Origin: Enterovirga sp.
Lineage (GTDB): Bacteria > Pseudomonadota > Alphaproteobacteria > Rhizobiales > Beijerinckiaceae
Assembly: GCA_028290385.1 (NCBI GenBank)
Contig: JAQGJZ010000272.1
Coordinates: 1-23,114, forward strand
DNA: 23,114 nucleotides
Direction of reading: 5' to 3'
The notes beneath the pieces were generated by a model. The model did no database searches. It was not told where the DNA came from and worked only from the letters and a program-made list of their open reading frames with translations. The position numbers were made by a program, and so were the translations under genes. Each line of letters opens with the position of its first letter. Positions within the stretch are counted from its first letter, which is position 1. This document shows positions 14,731 to 23,114 of the stretch, one piece after another.

Positions 14731-15000
14731 CTATTCGCCGGGCGCTTTCGCCCGGATCGCGAGGGCGTGCAGGCCGTCGCGGCCGAACGCATCGGCCAGG
14801 AGATCGTTGACCATGCGGTGGCGGGCGACCCGGCTCTTGCCCGCAAAGGCCTCCGATACGACATCAATCCTGAAATGAGTCTCGCCGCCTTCCCGGGAGC
14901 CGGAATGTCCGGCATGGAGATGCGACTCGTCGTCGACCCTGAGTTCCGACGGCCGGAGCTCTCTGGTCACGATTTCGGCGATCCGATCCTTTAGGGACAC
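14731..15000 (-). CDS. bolA: BolA family protein
   Basis: The 89-residue product has the whole BolA domain: SLKDRIAEIVTREL, the conserved HLHAGHSG, GGETHFRIDVVSEAF, the RVARHRMVNDLL helix and the ending HALAIRAKAPGE. BolA proteins pair with monothiol glutaredoxins to bind [2Fe-2S] clusters and influence iron homeostasis and stress morphology. The start is GTG at 15000, with AAAGGAAG about 7 nt upstream on the minus strand. The gene is divergent from the J-domain gene by 75 bp, a neighbourhood shared with many alphaproteobacteria, and convergent with the MFS gene. Confidence 0.93.
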   Translation of the reverse strand: MSLKDRIAEIVTRELRPSELRVDDESHLHAGHSGSREGGETHFRIDVVSEAFAGKSRVARHRMVNDLLADAFGRDGLHALAIRAKAPGE

Positions 15001-15023
15001 GTTTGCACTTCCTTTGCCGGTGC

Positions 15024-15037
15024 GCCGCTTCGGCGGC
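15024..15037. repeat. TTCG-tetraloop hairpin in the bolA/J-domain interval
   Basis: GCCGC-TTCG-GCGGC forms a 5-bp stem capped by a TTCG tetraloop, and GCCGCTTCG recurs at 15040-15048. It lies between the divergent starts, on the bolA side. It may be an RNA leader structure of bolA or chance in GC-rich DNA. Confidence 0.3.
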
Positions 15038-15066
15038 TTGCCGCTTCGCCGCGCCCCGTCAATAAT
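15038..15066 (+). promoter_or_regulatory. Candidate promoter for the J-domain gene, suggesting a leaderless mRNA
   Basis: TTGCCG (15038-15043) and AATAAT (15061-15066, five of six to the -10 consensus) are separated by exactly 17 bases. The expected transcription start is 15073-15076, at or next to the ATG at 15076. No ribosome site precedes that ATG. The match is from consensus reading only. Confidence 0.45.
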
Positions 15067-15075
15067 CGGTTTGAT

Positions 15076-15687
15076 ATGGGTCTCAACTCACCGCTCTTCG
15101 ACAAGGTTCGCATCAAGCCGCGCTGCAAGGAGCCGCGCCGCGACGCGCCGACCTGTGAGCGCGCGGGCTGCTCGGAGCCGGGCGCACACCGCGCCCCGAA
15201 GGGCAGGGGACGGGAGGGCCAGTACTGGCGCTTCTGCCTGTCGCACGTGCGCGAGTACAACGCGGCCTACAACTACTTCAACGGCATGTCCGACGAGGAC
15301 GTCCAGGCCTACCAGAAGGAGGCCATGGTCGGTCACCGTCCGACCTGGAACATGGGCGCGGGCGGCGGCCACCGGCGCCGCGACGGCGCAGCCAACGTGG
15401 ACGAGTTCGATTATCTCGATCCGCTCGGCGTGATGCGTTCGGGCGGGTTCGACGGCGCGCGGCCGACGGCTGAGCCGCCCAAGCCGCGCCGCCCGGGTCC
15501 CGTCATGCAGGCGCTGGAAACGCTCGGCCTCGACGAGAATGCCGGCGCGGTCGAGATCAAGGCGCAGTACAAGACGCTGGTGAAGCGCTTCCATCCCGAT
15601 GCGCATGGGGGGGACCGCTCCTACGAGCCCAGGTTGCGGGACATCATCCGGGCCCACGACACGTTGAAGGCGGCCGGCCTGTGTTGA
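15076..15687 (+). CDS. J-domain protein with N-terminal Cys/His metal-like motif
   Basis: The 203-residue product ends in a J domain: ALETLGLDENAGAVEIKAQYK, LVKRFHPDAHGG with the HPD motif at 173-175, then IIRAHDTL. J domains stimulate the ATPase of an Hsp70 (DnaK). The N-terminal half is not DnaJ-like. It has Cys27-x4-Cys32 and Cys54-x2-His57 (in WRFCLSHVREYN), a possible zinc site, followed by YNAAYNYFNGMSDEDV. No Gly/Phe or CxxCxGxG repeats are present, so it is not DnaJ itself. The gene lies 144 bp upstream of cobS, an arrangement familiar in alphaproteobacteria; a role in handling the cobaltochelatase AAA+ complex is speculation. No ribosome site precedes the ATG. Confidence 0.9.
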   Translation: MGLNSPLFDKVRIKPRCKEPRRDAPTCERAGCSEPGAHRAPKGRGREGQYWRFCLSHVREYNAAYNYFNGMSDEDVQAYQKEAMVGHRPTWNMGAGGGHRRRDGAANVDEFDYLDPLGVMRSGGFDGARPTAEPPKPRRPGPVMQALETLGLDENAGAVEIKAQYKTLVKRFHPDAHGGDRSYEPRLRDIIRAHDTLKAAGLC

Positions 15688-15831
15688 CCGTCATGCACCC
15701 GACTTTAGCGCATCGGCAAATTGCGCCCGTCCTGAGGCCCCGCTAAGGACAGGGCTATCCAGGTCACCTCACCCGATCGCTGCAAGGATGCGGCAGGGCT
15801 CCTGACGGGCCGCCGCCGAAGAGGCTTCTCG

Positions 15832-16818
15832 ATGCTCGCCACTGACAACACAGCGCCTGGCATGCCGGACATGAAGGTGTCCGTCCGGCAGGTTTTCGGG
15901 ATCGATTCCGACCTGGAGGTCCCGGCCTATTCCCGGCCGGAAGAGCATGTGCCGGACACCGATCCGGACTACCTGTTCGACCCGCCGACCACGCTGGCCA
16001 TCCTCGCCGGCTTCGCGCGCAACCGCCGGGTCATCGTCACGGGCTATCACGGCACGGGTAAGTCGACCCACATCGAGCAGGTCGCGGCGCGGCTCAACTG
16101 GCCCTGCGTGCGCATCAACCTCGACAGCCACGTCTCGCGCATCGACCTCGTCGGCAAGGACGCGATCGTGCTGAAGGACGGCAAGCAGGTGACCGAGTTC
16201 CGGGACGGGATCCTGCCCTGGGCCTACCAGAACAACGTCGCGCTCGTGTTTGACGAGTACGATGCCGGACGCCCGGACGTGATGTTCGTGATCCAGCGCG
16301 TGCTCGAATCCTCCGGCCGCCTGACGCTGCTCGACCAGAGCCGGGTTATTCGCCCCCACCCCGCGTTCCGGCTGTTCGCGACCGCGAACACGATCGGCCT
16401 CGGCGACACGACGGGTCTCTATCACGGCACGCAGCAGATCAACCAGGCGCAGATGGACCGCTGGTCCATCGTGACGACGCTGAACTACCTGCCGCACGAC
16501 GAGGAGGTCGAGATCGTCCTCTCGAAGGCGCAGCACTACCGCACGCCCGAGGGCCGGGACATCGTGGGCAAGATGGTGCGCGTGGCGGACCTCACCCGGA
16601 ACGCCTTCATCAACGGCGATCTTTCGACCGTGATGTCGCCCCGTACCGTGATCACCTGGGCCGAGAACGCCGAGATTTTCGGCGACGTCGGATTCTCGTT
16701 CCGGGTGACGTTCCTGAACAAGTGCGACGAGCTCGAGCGGACCCTGGTCGCCGAATTCTACCAGCGCTGCTTCGGCAAGGAGCTGCCGGAGAGCGCCGTC
16801 AACGTGGCGCTGAGCTGA
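15832..16818 (+). CDS. cobS: Cobaltochelatase subunit CobS (AAA+ ATPase)
   Basis: The 328-residue product has the family start [24 protein letters not shown], Walker A GYHGTGKS (residues 71-78), Walker B LVFDEYD with Asp141, sensor-like [21 protein letters not shown], and [16 protein letters not shown] near the end. CobS and CobT form the ATPase chaperone that drives CobN to insert cobalt into hydrogenobyrinic acid a,c-diamide in aerobic cobalamin synthesis. AGAGG precedes the ATG by about 7 nt. A DUF29 gene and cobT follow on the same strand. CobN and other cob genes are not in the window, which is usual for the dispersed cobST pair. No cobalamin riboswitch was recognised upstream. Confidence 0.96.
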   Translation: MLATDNTAPGMPDMKVSVRQVFGIDSDLEVPAYSRPEEHVPDTDPDYLFDPPTTLAILAGFARNRRVIVTGYHGTGKSTHIEQVAARLNWPCVRINLDSHVSRIDLVGKDAIVLKDGKQVTEFRDGILPWAYQNNVALVFDEYDAGRPDVMFVIQRVLESSGRLTLLDQSRVIRPHPAFRLFATANTIGLGDTTGLYHGTQQINQAQMDRWSIVTTLNYLPHDEEVEIVLSKAQHYRTPEGRDIVGKMVRVADLTRNAFINGDLSTVMSPRTVITWAENAEIFGDVGFSFRVTFLNKCDELERTLVAEFYQRCFGKELPESAVNVALS

Positions 16819-16875
16819 GCGGCTCCGCTCGGGGCGTGGATCTGCTATGCTCGGGGCTCGGCAACGGAGGCGTCC

Positions 16876-17382
16876 ATGAGCCAGCCCGCGGTCAGGAACA
16901 GGCCCGAAGTGCCGGGGCGGATGTCGACCCGGCACGGCGAGGATCTCTACACCTGGGTGCAGGAGCAGGTCGCGCTGCTGCGCGCCGGCCGGCTCGGTGA
17001 GATCGATGCGGAGAACATCGCCGAGGAACTGAGCGACGTGGGCAAGAGCGAGTTTTCCAAGCTGCAGAGCGCCCTCGAGATCATCCTCGCCCACATGCTC
17101 AAATGGGATCACCAGCCGGAGCGGAGAAGCCGGAGCTGGGACAACTCGATCGCGGCGCAACGCGCGGACTATGCCGACGTTCTGGGCGACAATCCCGGAC
17201 TGAAGTCCCGTCGCTCCGAAGCCCTGACGCGAGCCTACAGGAAGGCCCGCCTGGCTGCGTCGTCGGAGACGAACCCGCCGAGGGATAGCTTCCCTGCCGA
17301 ATGCCCTTACGGCTGGGACGACGTCCTCGAACGCCCGTTCACTTACGAGGCGCCCGTCGCGTCGGGCGGGAAGCACTGCTGA
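16876..17382 (+). CDS. DUF29 family protein inserted between cobS and cobT
   Basis: The 168-residue product shows the DUF29 pattern: [58 protein letters not shown], a middle [14 protein letters not shown] helix and a late [16 protein letters not shown]29 proteins are cytosolic, helical, of unknown function, and abundant in cyanobacteria and alphaproteobacteria. The ATG has a strong GGAGG site 6 nt upstream. The stop TGA shares its last base with the cobT ATG (TGATG), so cobT translation is probably coupled to it. It starts 57 bp after cobS. A function with the cobaltochelatase is possible from position only. Confidence 0.88.
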   Translation: MSQPAVRNRPEVPGRMSTRHGEDLYTWVQEQVALLRAGRLGEIDAENIAEELSDVGKSEFSKLQSALEIILAHMLKWDHQPERRSRSWDNSIAAQRADYADVLGDNPGLKSRRSEALTRAYRKARLAASSETNPPRDSFPAECPYGWDDVLERPFTYEAPVASGGKHC

Positions 17383-19280
17383 TGTCCATCTCCAACCGCA
17401 AGCCGGGCGACCGCAAGGAAGCGCCGAACGAGCCGATCAAGCGCTCCATCGCGGGGGCCATGCGGGCGCTCGCGCGCCAGCCCGATCTGGAGGTGACCTA
17501 CGCGTCGGACCGGCCGATCCTGACGAGCGGCAAGGCTCGCCTGCCGGAGCCCCCTCGCAAGCTCTCGCCCGAGGATGTGGCCATCGTGCGCGGCCATGCC
17601 GATTCCATGGCGCTCCGGCTCGCCTGCCACGATGCGGCCGTGCACCGCCGCCACGCGCCGCAGGGCCAGGCCGCGCGCGCCATGTTCGATGCCGTCGAAC
17701 AGGCCCGCGTCGAGGCGATCGGTGCGCGCCGTATGGCGGGGGTTGCGGACAACCTTTCGGCGATGATCGAGGACCGGTATCACCGCGGCGGCAAGTACGA
17801 GGAAATCACGGATCGCGCCGATGCCCCGCTCGAAGATGCGGTCGCCCTGATGGTGCGCGAGCGGTTGACCGGGCGGAAGCCACCGGAGGCCGCAGTCAAG
17901 CTCGTCGAGCTGTGGCGCGACCATGTCGAGCAGAAGGCGGGGCGCGACCTCGACGGGCTGCTCAAGAACATCGACAACCAGCGCAGCTTCGCGCGGTCCG
18001 TACGCGACCTCCTCAGCTCCCTCGACATGTCCGACGAGAGCGCGCTCGACCGTGACGAGCAGGACGAGGAGGAGGACGGCGAGGCCGAAAGCGACGAGCA
18101 GGGCGGCGAAGGCGAGGCGGAGGAGCAGCGCCAGGGCGAACGGGCCGAGGTGGAGCTTCAGGACGACGCCGCCGACGAGCTCGAAGACGGCGCCATGGAG
18201 GCCGCGGACGCGCCATCGGGCGAATTTCCGGACGAGTCGGAGGAGACCGACAGCGAGGCGTCGTCCGAATCCCGGCGGCCCCCGCCGGGCCGCATGAACG
18301 AAAGCCGCGGGCCCGAGTACAAGGCCTTCTCGACCAAGTTCGACGAGATGGTGGAGGCGGAGGAGCTCTGCGATCCGGAGGAGCTGGCGCGCCTGCGAAG
18401 CTACCTCGACAAGCAGCTCTCGCATCTGCAGGGCGTCGTCGGCCGGCTCGCCAACCGGCTGCAGCGCCGCCTGATGGCGCAGCAGAACCGATCCTGGGAC
18501 TTCGACCTCGAGGAGGGGATCCTCGATCCGGCGCGCCTCGTGCGGGTGATCATCGATCCGCATCAGCCGCTCTCGTTCAAGCACGAGAAGGACACGCAAT
18601 TCCGCGACACCGTGGTGTCGCTGCTCATCGACAATTCGGGCTCGATGCGCGGGCGGCCGATCACGGTCGCGGCGACCTGTGCCGACATCCTCGCCCGCAC
18701 GCTCGAGCGCTGCGGCGTCAAGGTCGAGATCCTCGGCTTTACGACGCGCGCCTGGAAGGGCGGGCAGTCGCGCGAATCCTGGCTGCAGGCCGGCAAGCCT
18801 GCCAATCCGGGCCGCCTGAACGACCTCCGTCACATCATCTACAAGTCGGCCGATGCACCCTGGCGCCGGGCGCGCAAGAACCTCGGCCTGATGATGCGCG
18901 AGGGCCTCCTGAAGGAGAACATCGACGGCGAGGCGCTGGATTGGGCCCACAAGCGCCTGCTCGCCCGGCCAGAGCAACGCCGGATCATGATGGTGATCTC
19001 GGATGGCGCGCCGGTCGACGACTCCACCCTCTCGGTCAATCCCGGGAACTATCTCGAGCGGCACCTGCGCTTCATGATCGAGGAGATCGAGACCCGATCT
19101 CCGGTCGAGCTGATCGCCATCGGGATCGGACACGACGTGACCCGCTACTATCGCCGGGCCGTGACCATCGTGGACGCCGAAGAGCTCGGCGGAGCCATGA
19201 CGGAGAAGCTGGCGGAGCTCTTCGACGAGACCTCGCCCGCCGGGCCTACCCGGAACGGCCGTTCGCGACAGGCCGCTTGA
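17382..19280 (+). CDS. cobT: Cobaltochelatase subunit CobT
   Basis: The start [12 protein letters not shown] at 17382 overlaps the DUF29 stop by one base and gives 632 residues, the normal CobT size. An N-terminal domain (to about 220) is followed by a very acidic linker (about 222-305, rich in Asp, Glu and Ser) and a C-terminal von Willebrand A domain. The MIDAS motif is LIDNSGSM with Asp417, Ser419 and Ser421; later parts are [12 protein letters not shown] and [14 protein letters not shown]. CobT pairs with CobS hexamers to power cobalt insertion by CobN. The downstream phytase-like gene starts inside the stop through a TTGA overlap, so at least DUF29, cobT and that gene look like one translated unit. 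Confidence 0.96.
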   Translation: MSISNRKPGDRKEAPNEPIKRSIAGAMRALARQPDLEVTYASDRPILTSGKARLPEPPRKLSPEDVAIVRGHADSMALRLACHDAAVHRRHAPQGQAARAMFDAVEQARVEAIGARRMAGVADNLSAMIEDRYHRGGKYEEITDRADAPLEDAVALMVRERLTGRKPPEAAVKLVELWRDHVEQKAGRDLDGLLKNIDNQRSFARSVRDLLSSLDMSDESALDRDEQDEEEDGEAESDEQGGEGEAEEQRQGERAEVELQDDAADELEDGAMEAADAPSGEFPDESEETDSEASSESRRPPPGRMNESRGPEYKAFSTKFDEMVEAEELCDPEELARLRSYLDKQLSHLQGVVGRLANRLQRRLMAQQNRSWDFDLEEGILDPARLVRVIIDPHQPLSFKHEKDTQFRDTVVSLLIDNSGSMRGRPITVAATCADILARTLERCGVKVEILGFTTRAWKGGQSRESWLQAGKPANPGRLNDLRHIIYKSADAPWRRARKNLGLMMREGLLKENIDGEALDWAHKRLLARPEQRRIMMVISDGAPVDDSTLSVNPGNYLERHLRFMIEEIETRSPVELIAIGIGHDVTRYYRRAVTIVDAEELGGAMTEKLAELFDETSPAGPTRNGRSRQAA

Positions 19281-20311
19281 GGCTCTCGCGACGCGCCGCG
19301 CTCGGCTTCGGCCTGGGCGGCGCGGCCGCCGCGGGCCTTGCGGGCCTGTCGCGGCTGCGGGCCGAGCCCGGGCTCCCGGCGGGCGAAGGGCCGATCGTGA
19401 TCGCCGCGAGGCCCATTCCGGCGCTGCTGCCCGGGGAGCCCGAGCGAACGACCTTCGGACAGCTTCGCTTTCGTTCGGGCCTCGTCCTGTCCTCCGACAG
19501 TCCCGAGTTCGGGGGCTGGTCCGGCTTGTGGCGCTCAGCCGACGGAACAGAGATTGTCGCCGTGTCGGACAGGGCGGAATGGCTCACCGCCCGCGCCCTG
19601 ACGCAGGACGGGCATCTTGCCGGCCTCGCGGATGCAGCCGTCGCGCCCATGCTCGACGAGACGGGCGCCGCCCTGCGGCGGGGCAAGGCCTGGGATTCCG
19701 AGTCGCTTGCCATGGCGGATGGCGCGGCCTTCGTGTCGTTCGAGCGCGTGCACGAGATCCGGCGCTTCGCCTGGGCCCGCGACGGAGTGCGGGCGCGGGG
19801 CGTGAGTGTCCCGGTGCCGCCCGCCGTGAAGGGCCTGCCCTTCAACGAGGGCCTGGAGGCGCTTGCGGTCGCGCCGCGCCATCACCCGCTCGCCGGGCGC
19901 ATCGTGGCGATCGCCGAGCGGGCCAAGGCCGGAGACGGCGAGCCGACGACCGGGTGGGTTCTGGGCGGCCCGGAGCCCTTCGCCTTCGAGGTGGCGCGCC
20001 CGCTTGGCTTCGACATCACGGATCTCGCCTTGCTGCCTTCCGGCGAGGCGCTGCTGCTGGAGCGGCGCTTCAGGCTGGTGAGCGGCGTGGCCTGCCGCAT
20101 CCGGCGGCTAGCTCCGGACGCCTTCCGGCCGGGCGCGACCGTCGACGGCGAGATCGTGTTCGAAGCAGACCGCAGCTACGAGATCGACAACATGGAGGGG
20201 ATGGCGCTCCACCGCGATCCGGCATCCCGCGAACTCGTCGTCAGTTTGATCTCGGACGACAACTTCTCCGCGCTTCAGCGGACCATCCTGCTCGAGTTCA
20301 CGTTGGCTTAG
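19277..20311 (+). CDS. Tat-exported phytase-like esterase (esterase-like activity of phytase family)
   Basis: The likely start is TTG at 19277, within the cobT stop (TTGA), giving 344 residues that begin [27 protein letters not shown]. This is a twin-arginine signal (SRR then a hydrophobic run), implying folded export to the periplasm. The mature part has [56 protein letters not shown] and [12 protein letters not shown], the beta-propeller blocks of the phytase-like family (PF13449). Substrate is unknown; phytate or other phosphoesters are possible. Longer forms of this frame would run deep inside cobT and are rejected. Its position directly behind cobT suggests cotranscription rather than a shared pathway. 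Confidence 0.85.
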   Translation: MRLSRRAALGFGLGGAAAAGLAGLSRLRAEPGLPAGEGPIVIAARPIPALLPGEPERTTFGQLRFRSGLVLSSDSPEFGGWSGLWRSADGTEIVAVSDRAEWLTARALTQDGHLAGLADAAVAPMLDETGAALRRGKAWDSESLAMADGAAFVSFERVHEIRRFAWARDGVRARGVSVPVPPAVKGLPFNEGLEALAVAPRHHPLAGRIVAIAERAKAGDGEPTTGWVLGGPEPFAFEVARPLGFDITDLALLPSGEALLLERRFRLVSGVACRIRRLAPDAFRPGATVDGEIVFEADRSYEIDNMEGMALHRDPASRELVVSLISDDNFSALQRTILLEFTLA

Positions 20312-20352
20312 CGAGAGCCGCGAACGGCGGCTTGGCGAAGGGAGTATCGCCC

Positions 20353-21282
20353 GTGATCGTGCGCGAGCGTCCGTCGGGGTGGCGCCTGTTCTTCGTCGTG
20401 CGCGGCTCGATCGTGCCCAAGATCGCGCCCAAGATCCTGGCCACCATGGCGCTCGCCGCGATCGTGGCTTGGTCTCACGGCGTGTTCTTCGCGCACGACC
20501 TCACCTTCACGGCGACGCCGTTCACGATCATCGGGCTCGCCCTCTCCATCTTTCTCGGCTTCCGCAACGGCGCCGCCTACGACCGCTTCTGGGAAGGCAG
20601 GAAGCTCTGGGGCGAGCTGGTGATCACGAGCCGCACCCTGGCGCGGCAGGTCACCACCCTCATCGGCCGGGACACGACGCCCGAACTCGACGCGCTTCGC
20701 CGGCAGATGATCGGCAAGACCATGGGCTTCGCGCATGCGCTGAGGCACCACCTGCGGGACACCGATCCACGGGCGGATCTGGTGCGGGTTCTCGGCGAGG
20801 AGGTGGCGGCGGGCATTCTCGCCTCGCGCAACCGGCCGCAGGCGATCGTGCGCAGCCTCGGCGCCGATCTGCAGGCTTGCATCCGGCGAGGGTTCATCGC
20901 CGATCCGATCGTGCTCGCCCTGGACGCGAGCCTGCACAGCTTGGATGGGGTGCTGGCGGGCTGCGAGCGGATCCGGACAACCCCGATCCCGTTCTCCTAC
21001 ACGCTCCTGCTCCACCGGACCGCGTATCTCTACTGCTTTCTCTTGCCGTTCGGGCTGGTCGACACGGTCGGCCTCGCGACGCCGCTCGTCGTCGGCCTCG
21101 TGTCCTATACGTTCTTCGGCCTGGACGCGCTGGGGGACGAGATCGAGGAGCCCTTCGGGCTGCAGCCGAATGACCTGCCCCTGTCGGCGATGTGCAGGAC
21201 GATCGAGATCAGCCTTAGGGAAGCGCTCGGCGATACCGACATCCCGAGCCCCGCGGCACCCGTCGATTACGCGCTCGAGTAG
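20353..21282 (+). CDS. Bestrophin-family channel protein (UPF0187)
   Basis: The 309-residue product starts at a GTG with AAGGGAG about 8 nt upstream. It begins IVRERPSGWRLFFVVRGSIVPKI and has membrane segments around LATMALAAIVAWSHGVFF and FTIIGLALSIFLGFRNGAAYDRFWEGRKLWGEL, the latter being the family hallmark. Two more segments follow at TLLLHRTAYLYCFLLPFGL and TPLVVGLVSYTFFGLDALGDEIEEPFG, which holds the conserved acidic cluster. Bacterial bestrophins are pentameric inner-membrane channels, cation-selective in the studied Klebsiella member. The gene is 41 bp behind the phytase-like gene on the same strand and ends 6 bp from the convergent 2H phosphoesterase gene. Confidence 0.9.
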   Translation: MIVRERPSGWRLFFVVRGSIVPKIAPKILATMALAAIVAWSHGVFFAHDLTFTATPFTIIGLALSIFLGFRNGAAYDRFWEGRKLWGELVITSRTLARQVTTLIGRDTTPELDALRRQMIGKTMGFAHALRHHLRDTDPRADLVRVLGEEVAAGILASRNRPQAIVRSLGADLQACIRRGFIADPIVLALDASLHSLDGVLAGCERIRTTPIPFSYTLLLHRTAYLYCFLLPFGLVDTVGLATPLVVGLVSYTFFGLDALGDEIEEPFGLQPNDLPLSAMCRTIEISLREALGDTDIPSPAAPVDYALE

Positions 21283-21288
21283 GCCGCT

Positions 21289-21801
21289 TCAGCCGCCGAA
21301 GCGGAACGTCTTCTCGAGGCGCCAGGGGCCGCCGAGATAGCGCCAGAGCGTCAGGCCTTCGGCCCCGGCCGTGAATGGCCGAAACTCCGCCTCCAACGCA
21401 CGCAGCGTCGCCCGCGCCACGTCGGCCCCGACCTTGTTCTGGACGGTCACGTGCGGGGCGATCTTGGCCGAATCCTGCGCCGTGAGCCAATCGCGCCATT
21501 CGCGGGCGAGCGTTTGGCGCAGCTGAACGAGCTCGGGGGAGGAAAAGGCGATCGCGACGCCGTAGCCGAGTGACCTCAGGCCGGTCGCCTGGAGGGAGAA
21601 GGGCGGCTGCCGCCGGCAGATATCCGCGAGCTCGCGCCGGATCTGGAGCCCGCTCTCGCCCGGCAGGGCGTGGAACAGGGTGAGGTGGGCGGGAACCTGG
21701 TTTCGCTCGGGCGGGAAATATTGCCGCCGGAGCGCGTCGAGACGGGCGAAGGTCGCGCCGTCAAAGGCCAGAGTCAGGATGAGCGGCTCGGAGGCGCTCA
21801 T
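21289..21801 (-). CDS. 2H phosphoesterase, 2'-5' RNA ligase family
   Basis: The 170-residue product carries both HxT motifs of the 2H superfamily: AHLTLFHAL (His39, Thr41) and PHVTVQNKV (His116, Thr118). LRSLGYGVAIAF and a final GPWRLEKTFRF complete it. Relatives hydrolyse 2',3'-cyclic phosphates or cyclic phosphodiesters, or ligate 2'-5' RNA; the physiological substrate here is unknown. The gene follows atpC on the same strand with a 28-bp gap and no visible ribosome site before its ATG, so it may be read through from the ATP synthase operon. It is convergent with the bestrophin gene. Confidence 0.88.
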   Translation of the reverse strand: MSASEPLILTLAFDGATFARLDALRRQYFPPERNQVPAHLTLFHALPGESGLQIRRELADICRRQPPFSLQATGLRSLGYGVAIAFSSPELVQLRQTLAREWRDWLTAQDSAKIAPHVTVQNKVGADVARATLRALEAEFRPFTAGAEGLTLWRYLGGPWRLEKTFRFGG

Positions 21802-21829
21802 CGGCTGCGAAGGGGCAGCTAGTCTCGGC

Positions 21830-22231
21830 TCAGAAGTTCAGGGCGGCCCGCGCCTCGTTGAGCTGCCCGATCATGTCGTCGTAGCCGCGCCGGGTCGCGT
21901 GGTCGTCGCTGGCGTCGCGGCGTGTCTGGAGCTCGGTGATCTCGCGATCGATCTTCTCCGGAGTCAGCTCTTCGACCGGGGTCGCCCGTTCGGCGAGTAC
22001 GATCACGCCTGAGGCGTTGATCTCGGCGAAGCCGCCGCGCACCAGCACGCGTTCGCCGTGGTTCTTGTGATCCGTCGCGACGACGAACCCGGCCTTCAGC
22101 GTCGTGATCGCCGGCGCGTGGCCCGACATGACGGTCATGTCGCCTTCGGTCGCGGGCAGGAGAACCGCCTGGACGTCACCGGAGAAGAGGATGCGCTCGG
22201 GCGAAACGAGCTCGAAATGCATGGTGGCCAT
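21830..22231 (-). CDS. atpC: F1Fo ATP synthase epsilon subunit
   Basis: The 133-residue product has the epsilon beta-sandwich (MATMHFELVSPERILFSGDV, LLPATEGDMTVMSGHAP, GERVLVRGGFAEINASGVIVLAE) and the C-terminal helical pair (EKIDREITELQTRRDA to the end). Epsilon couples the rotating gamma/c-ring to F1 and can inhibit ATP hydrolysis. GGAAG precedes the ATG by 7 nt, and a second in-frame ATG three codons on is also possible. It is last in the atp operon after atpD, with a 129-bp spacer between them. Confidence 0.96.
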   Translation of the reverse strand: MATMHFELVSPERILFSGDVQAVLLPATEGDMTVMSGHAPAITTLKAGFVVATDHKNHGERVLVRGGFAEINASGVIVLAERATPVEELTPEKIDREITELQTRRDASDDHATRRGYDDMIGQLNEARAALNF

Positions 22232-22360
22232 TCAAACTTCCGTGTCATTCCGGGGCCGACCGCAGGTCCGAAGCGGATCCTACGGTCATGCTCCCGTCAC
22301 GTCGACTGGATCGTCGACCCCGGATCGCGCCTGCGGCGCGACCCAGATGGCAGGCTGATG
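22232..22360. other. 129-bp atpD-atpC spacer with palindromic sequence
   Basis: The spacer contains TCGCGCC-TGC-GGCGCGA (22325-22341, perfect 7-bp stem), GTCGAC twice (22301-22306 and 22313-22318) and GACC-GCA-GGTC near 22258-22268. Read on the minus strand it also has CCCCGGAATGAC close to atpC, which resembles one arm of dispersed palindromic repeats common in Hyphomicrobiales. No open frame of note and no T-run terminator was seen. The repeat identity is from memory of similar genomes and is uncertain. Confidence 0.4.

Positions 22361-23114
<754 letters not shown>

Noticed and set aside
15688..15831. Possible cobalamin riboswitch upstream of cobS
   Set aside because: The GCCACTG-type B12 box and the expected multi-helix layout were not found. 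Only weak inverted repeats are present (TTAGCG 15705-15710 with CGCTAA 15741-15746; GTCCT 15729-15733 with AGGAC 15746-15750).
15769..17376. Minus-strand open frame of about 535 codons
   Set aside because: It is entirely antisense to cobS and the DUF29 gene, with no recognisable family blocks.
18040..18300. Acidic repetitive stretch in cobT taken as a tandem repeat or frameshift
   Set aside because: The Asp/Glu-rich linker is a normal part of CobT and the frame continues into an intact VWA domain.
17343..19133. Minus-strand open frame of about 596 codons
   Set aside because: It is the antisense shadow of cobT; the Leu/Arg-rich runs mirror the acidic linker codons of CobT.

Overview
The window is 23.1 kb of very GC-rich, densely coded chromosome. 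It holds 22 protein genes, two of them cut by the window edges, and the longest stretch without a gene is about 144 bp. No RNA gene, CRISPR array, insertion sequence or prophage was seen. The gene content points to an alphaproteobacterium of the order Hyphomicrobiales (Methylobacterium/Microvirga-like): bolA divergent from a J-domain gene followed by cobS and cobT, a split LigD-type end-joining system, a DUF29 protein, a DUF1688 (Urc4) gene, an F1 atpD-atpC operon end, and a LexA-type box of alphaproteobacterial form (GAAC-N7-GAAC). This taxonomic call is inference from gene families and order.

Layout. 1-2351 (minus): an unrecognised outer-membrane barrel gene, dgoK (2-dehydro-3-deoxygalactonokinase) 12 bp behind it, and a DUF1810 gene running off the left edge. 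2488-5263 (minus): a secreted metallo-beta-lactamase-fold protein, a DUF1688/Urc4 gene overlapping it through TTGA, then upp. Urc4 plus uracil phosphoribosyltransferase is the signature of the URC route of uracil catabolism. 5372-7162 (plus): a CPA2 cation/proton antiporter with an RCK domain. 7173-9706 (minus) with divergent 9840-11114 (plus): a sugar-acid catabolic locus made of an RraA-like aldolase/decarboxylase, an IlvD/Edd-type [2Fe-2S] sugar-acid dehydratase and a glycerate 2-kinase.

11163-13110 (minus): a stand-alone LigD-type polymerase domain and a stand-alone ATP-dependent DNA ligase, one base apart. Upstream of the ligase, on the other strand, is a 72-residue unknown gene. A perfect GAAC-N7-GAAC box lies in the divergent interval, overlaps a plausible promoter for the small gene and is 90 bp from the ligase start. 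This is the most interesting signal in the window: a possible damage-inducible small protein paired with end-joining enzymes. An MFS transporter follows, preceded by two perfect inverted repeats.

14731-20311: bolA (minus) and, on the plus strand, a zinc-motif J-domain protein, cobS, a DUF29 gene, cobT and a Tat-exported phytase-like esterase. DUF29 sits between the two cobaltochelatase subunits and is joined to cobT by a TGATG stop/start overlap. 20353-21282: a bestrophin-type channel. 21289-23114 (minus): a 2H phosphoesterase (2'-5' RNA ligase family) behind atpC and the 3' part of atpD, with a 129-bp palindrome-bearing spacer between the two ATP synthase genes.

Long open frames antisense to dgoK, the antiporter, cobS, cobT and the ligase were judged to be shadows of high-GC coding sequence.
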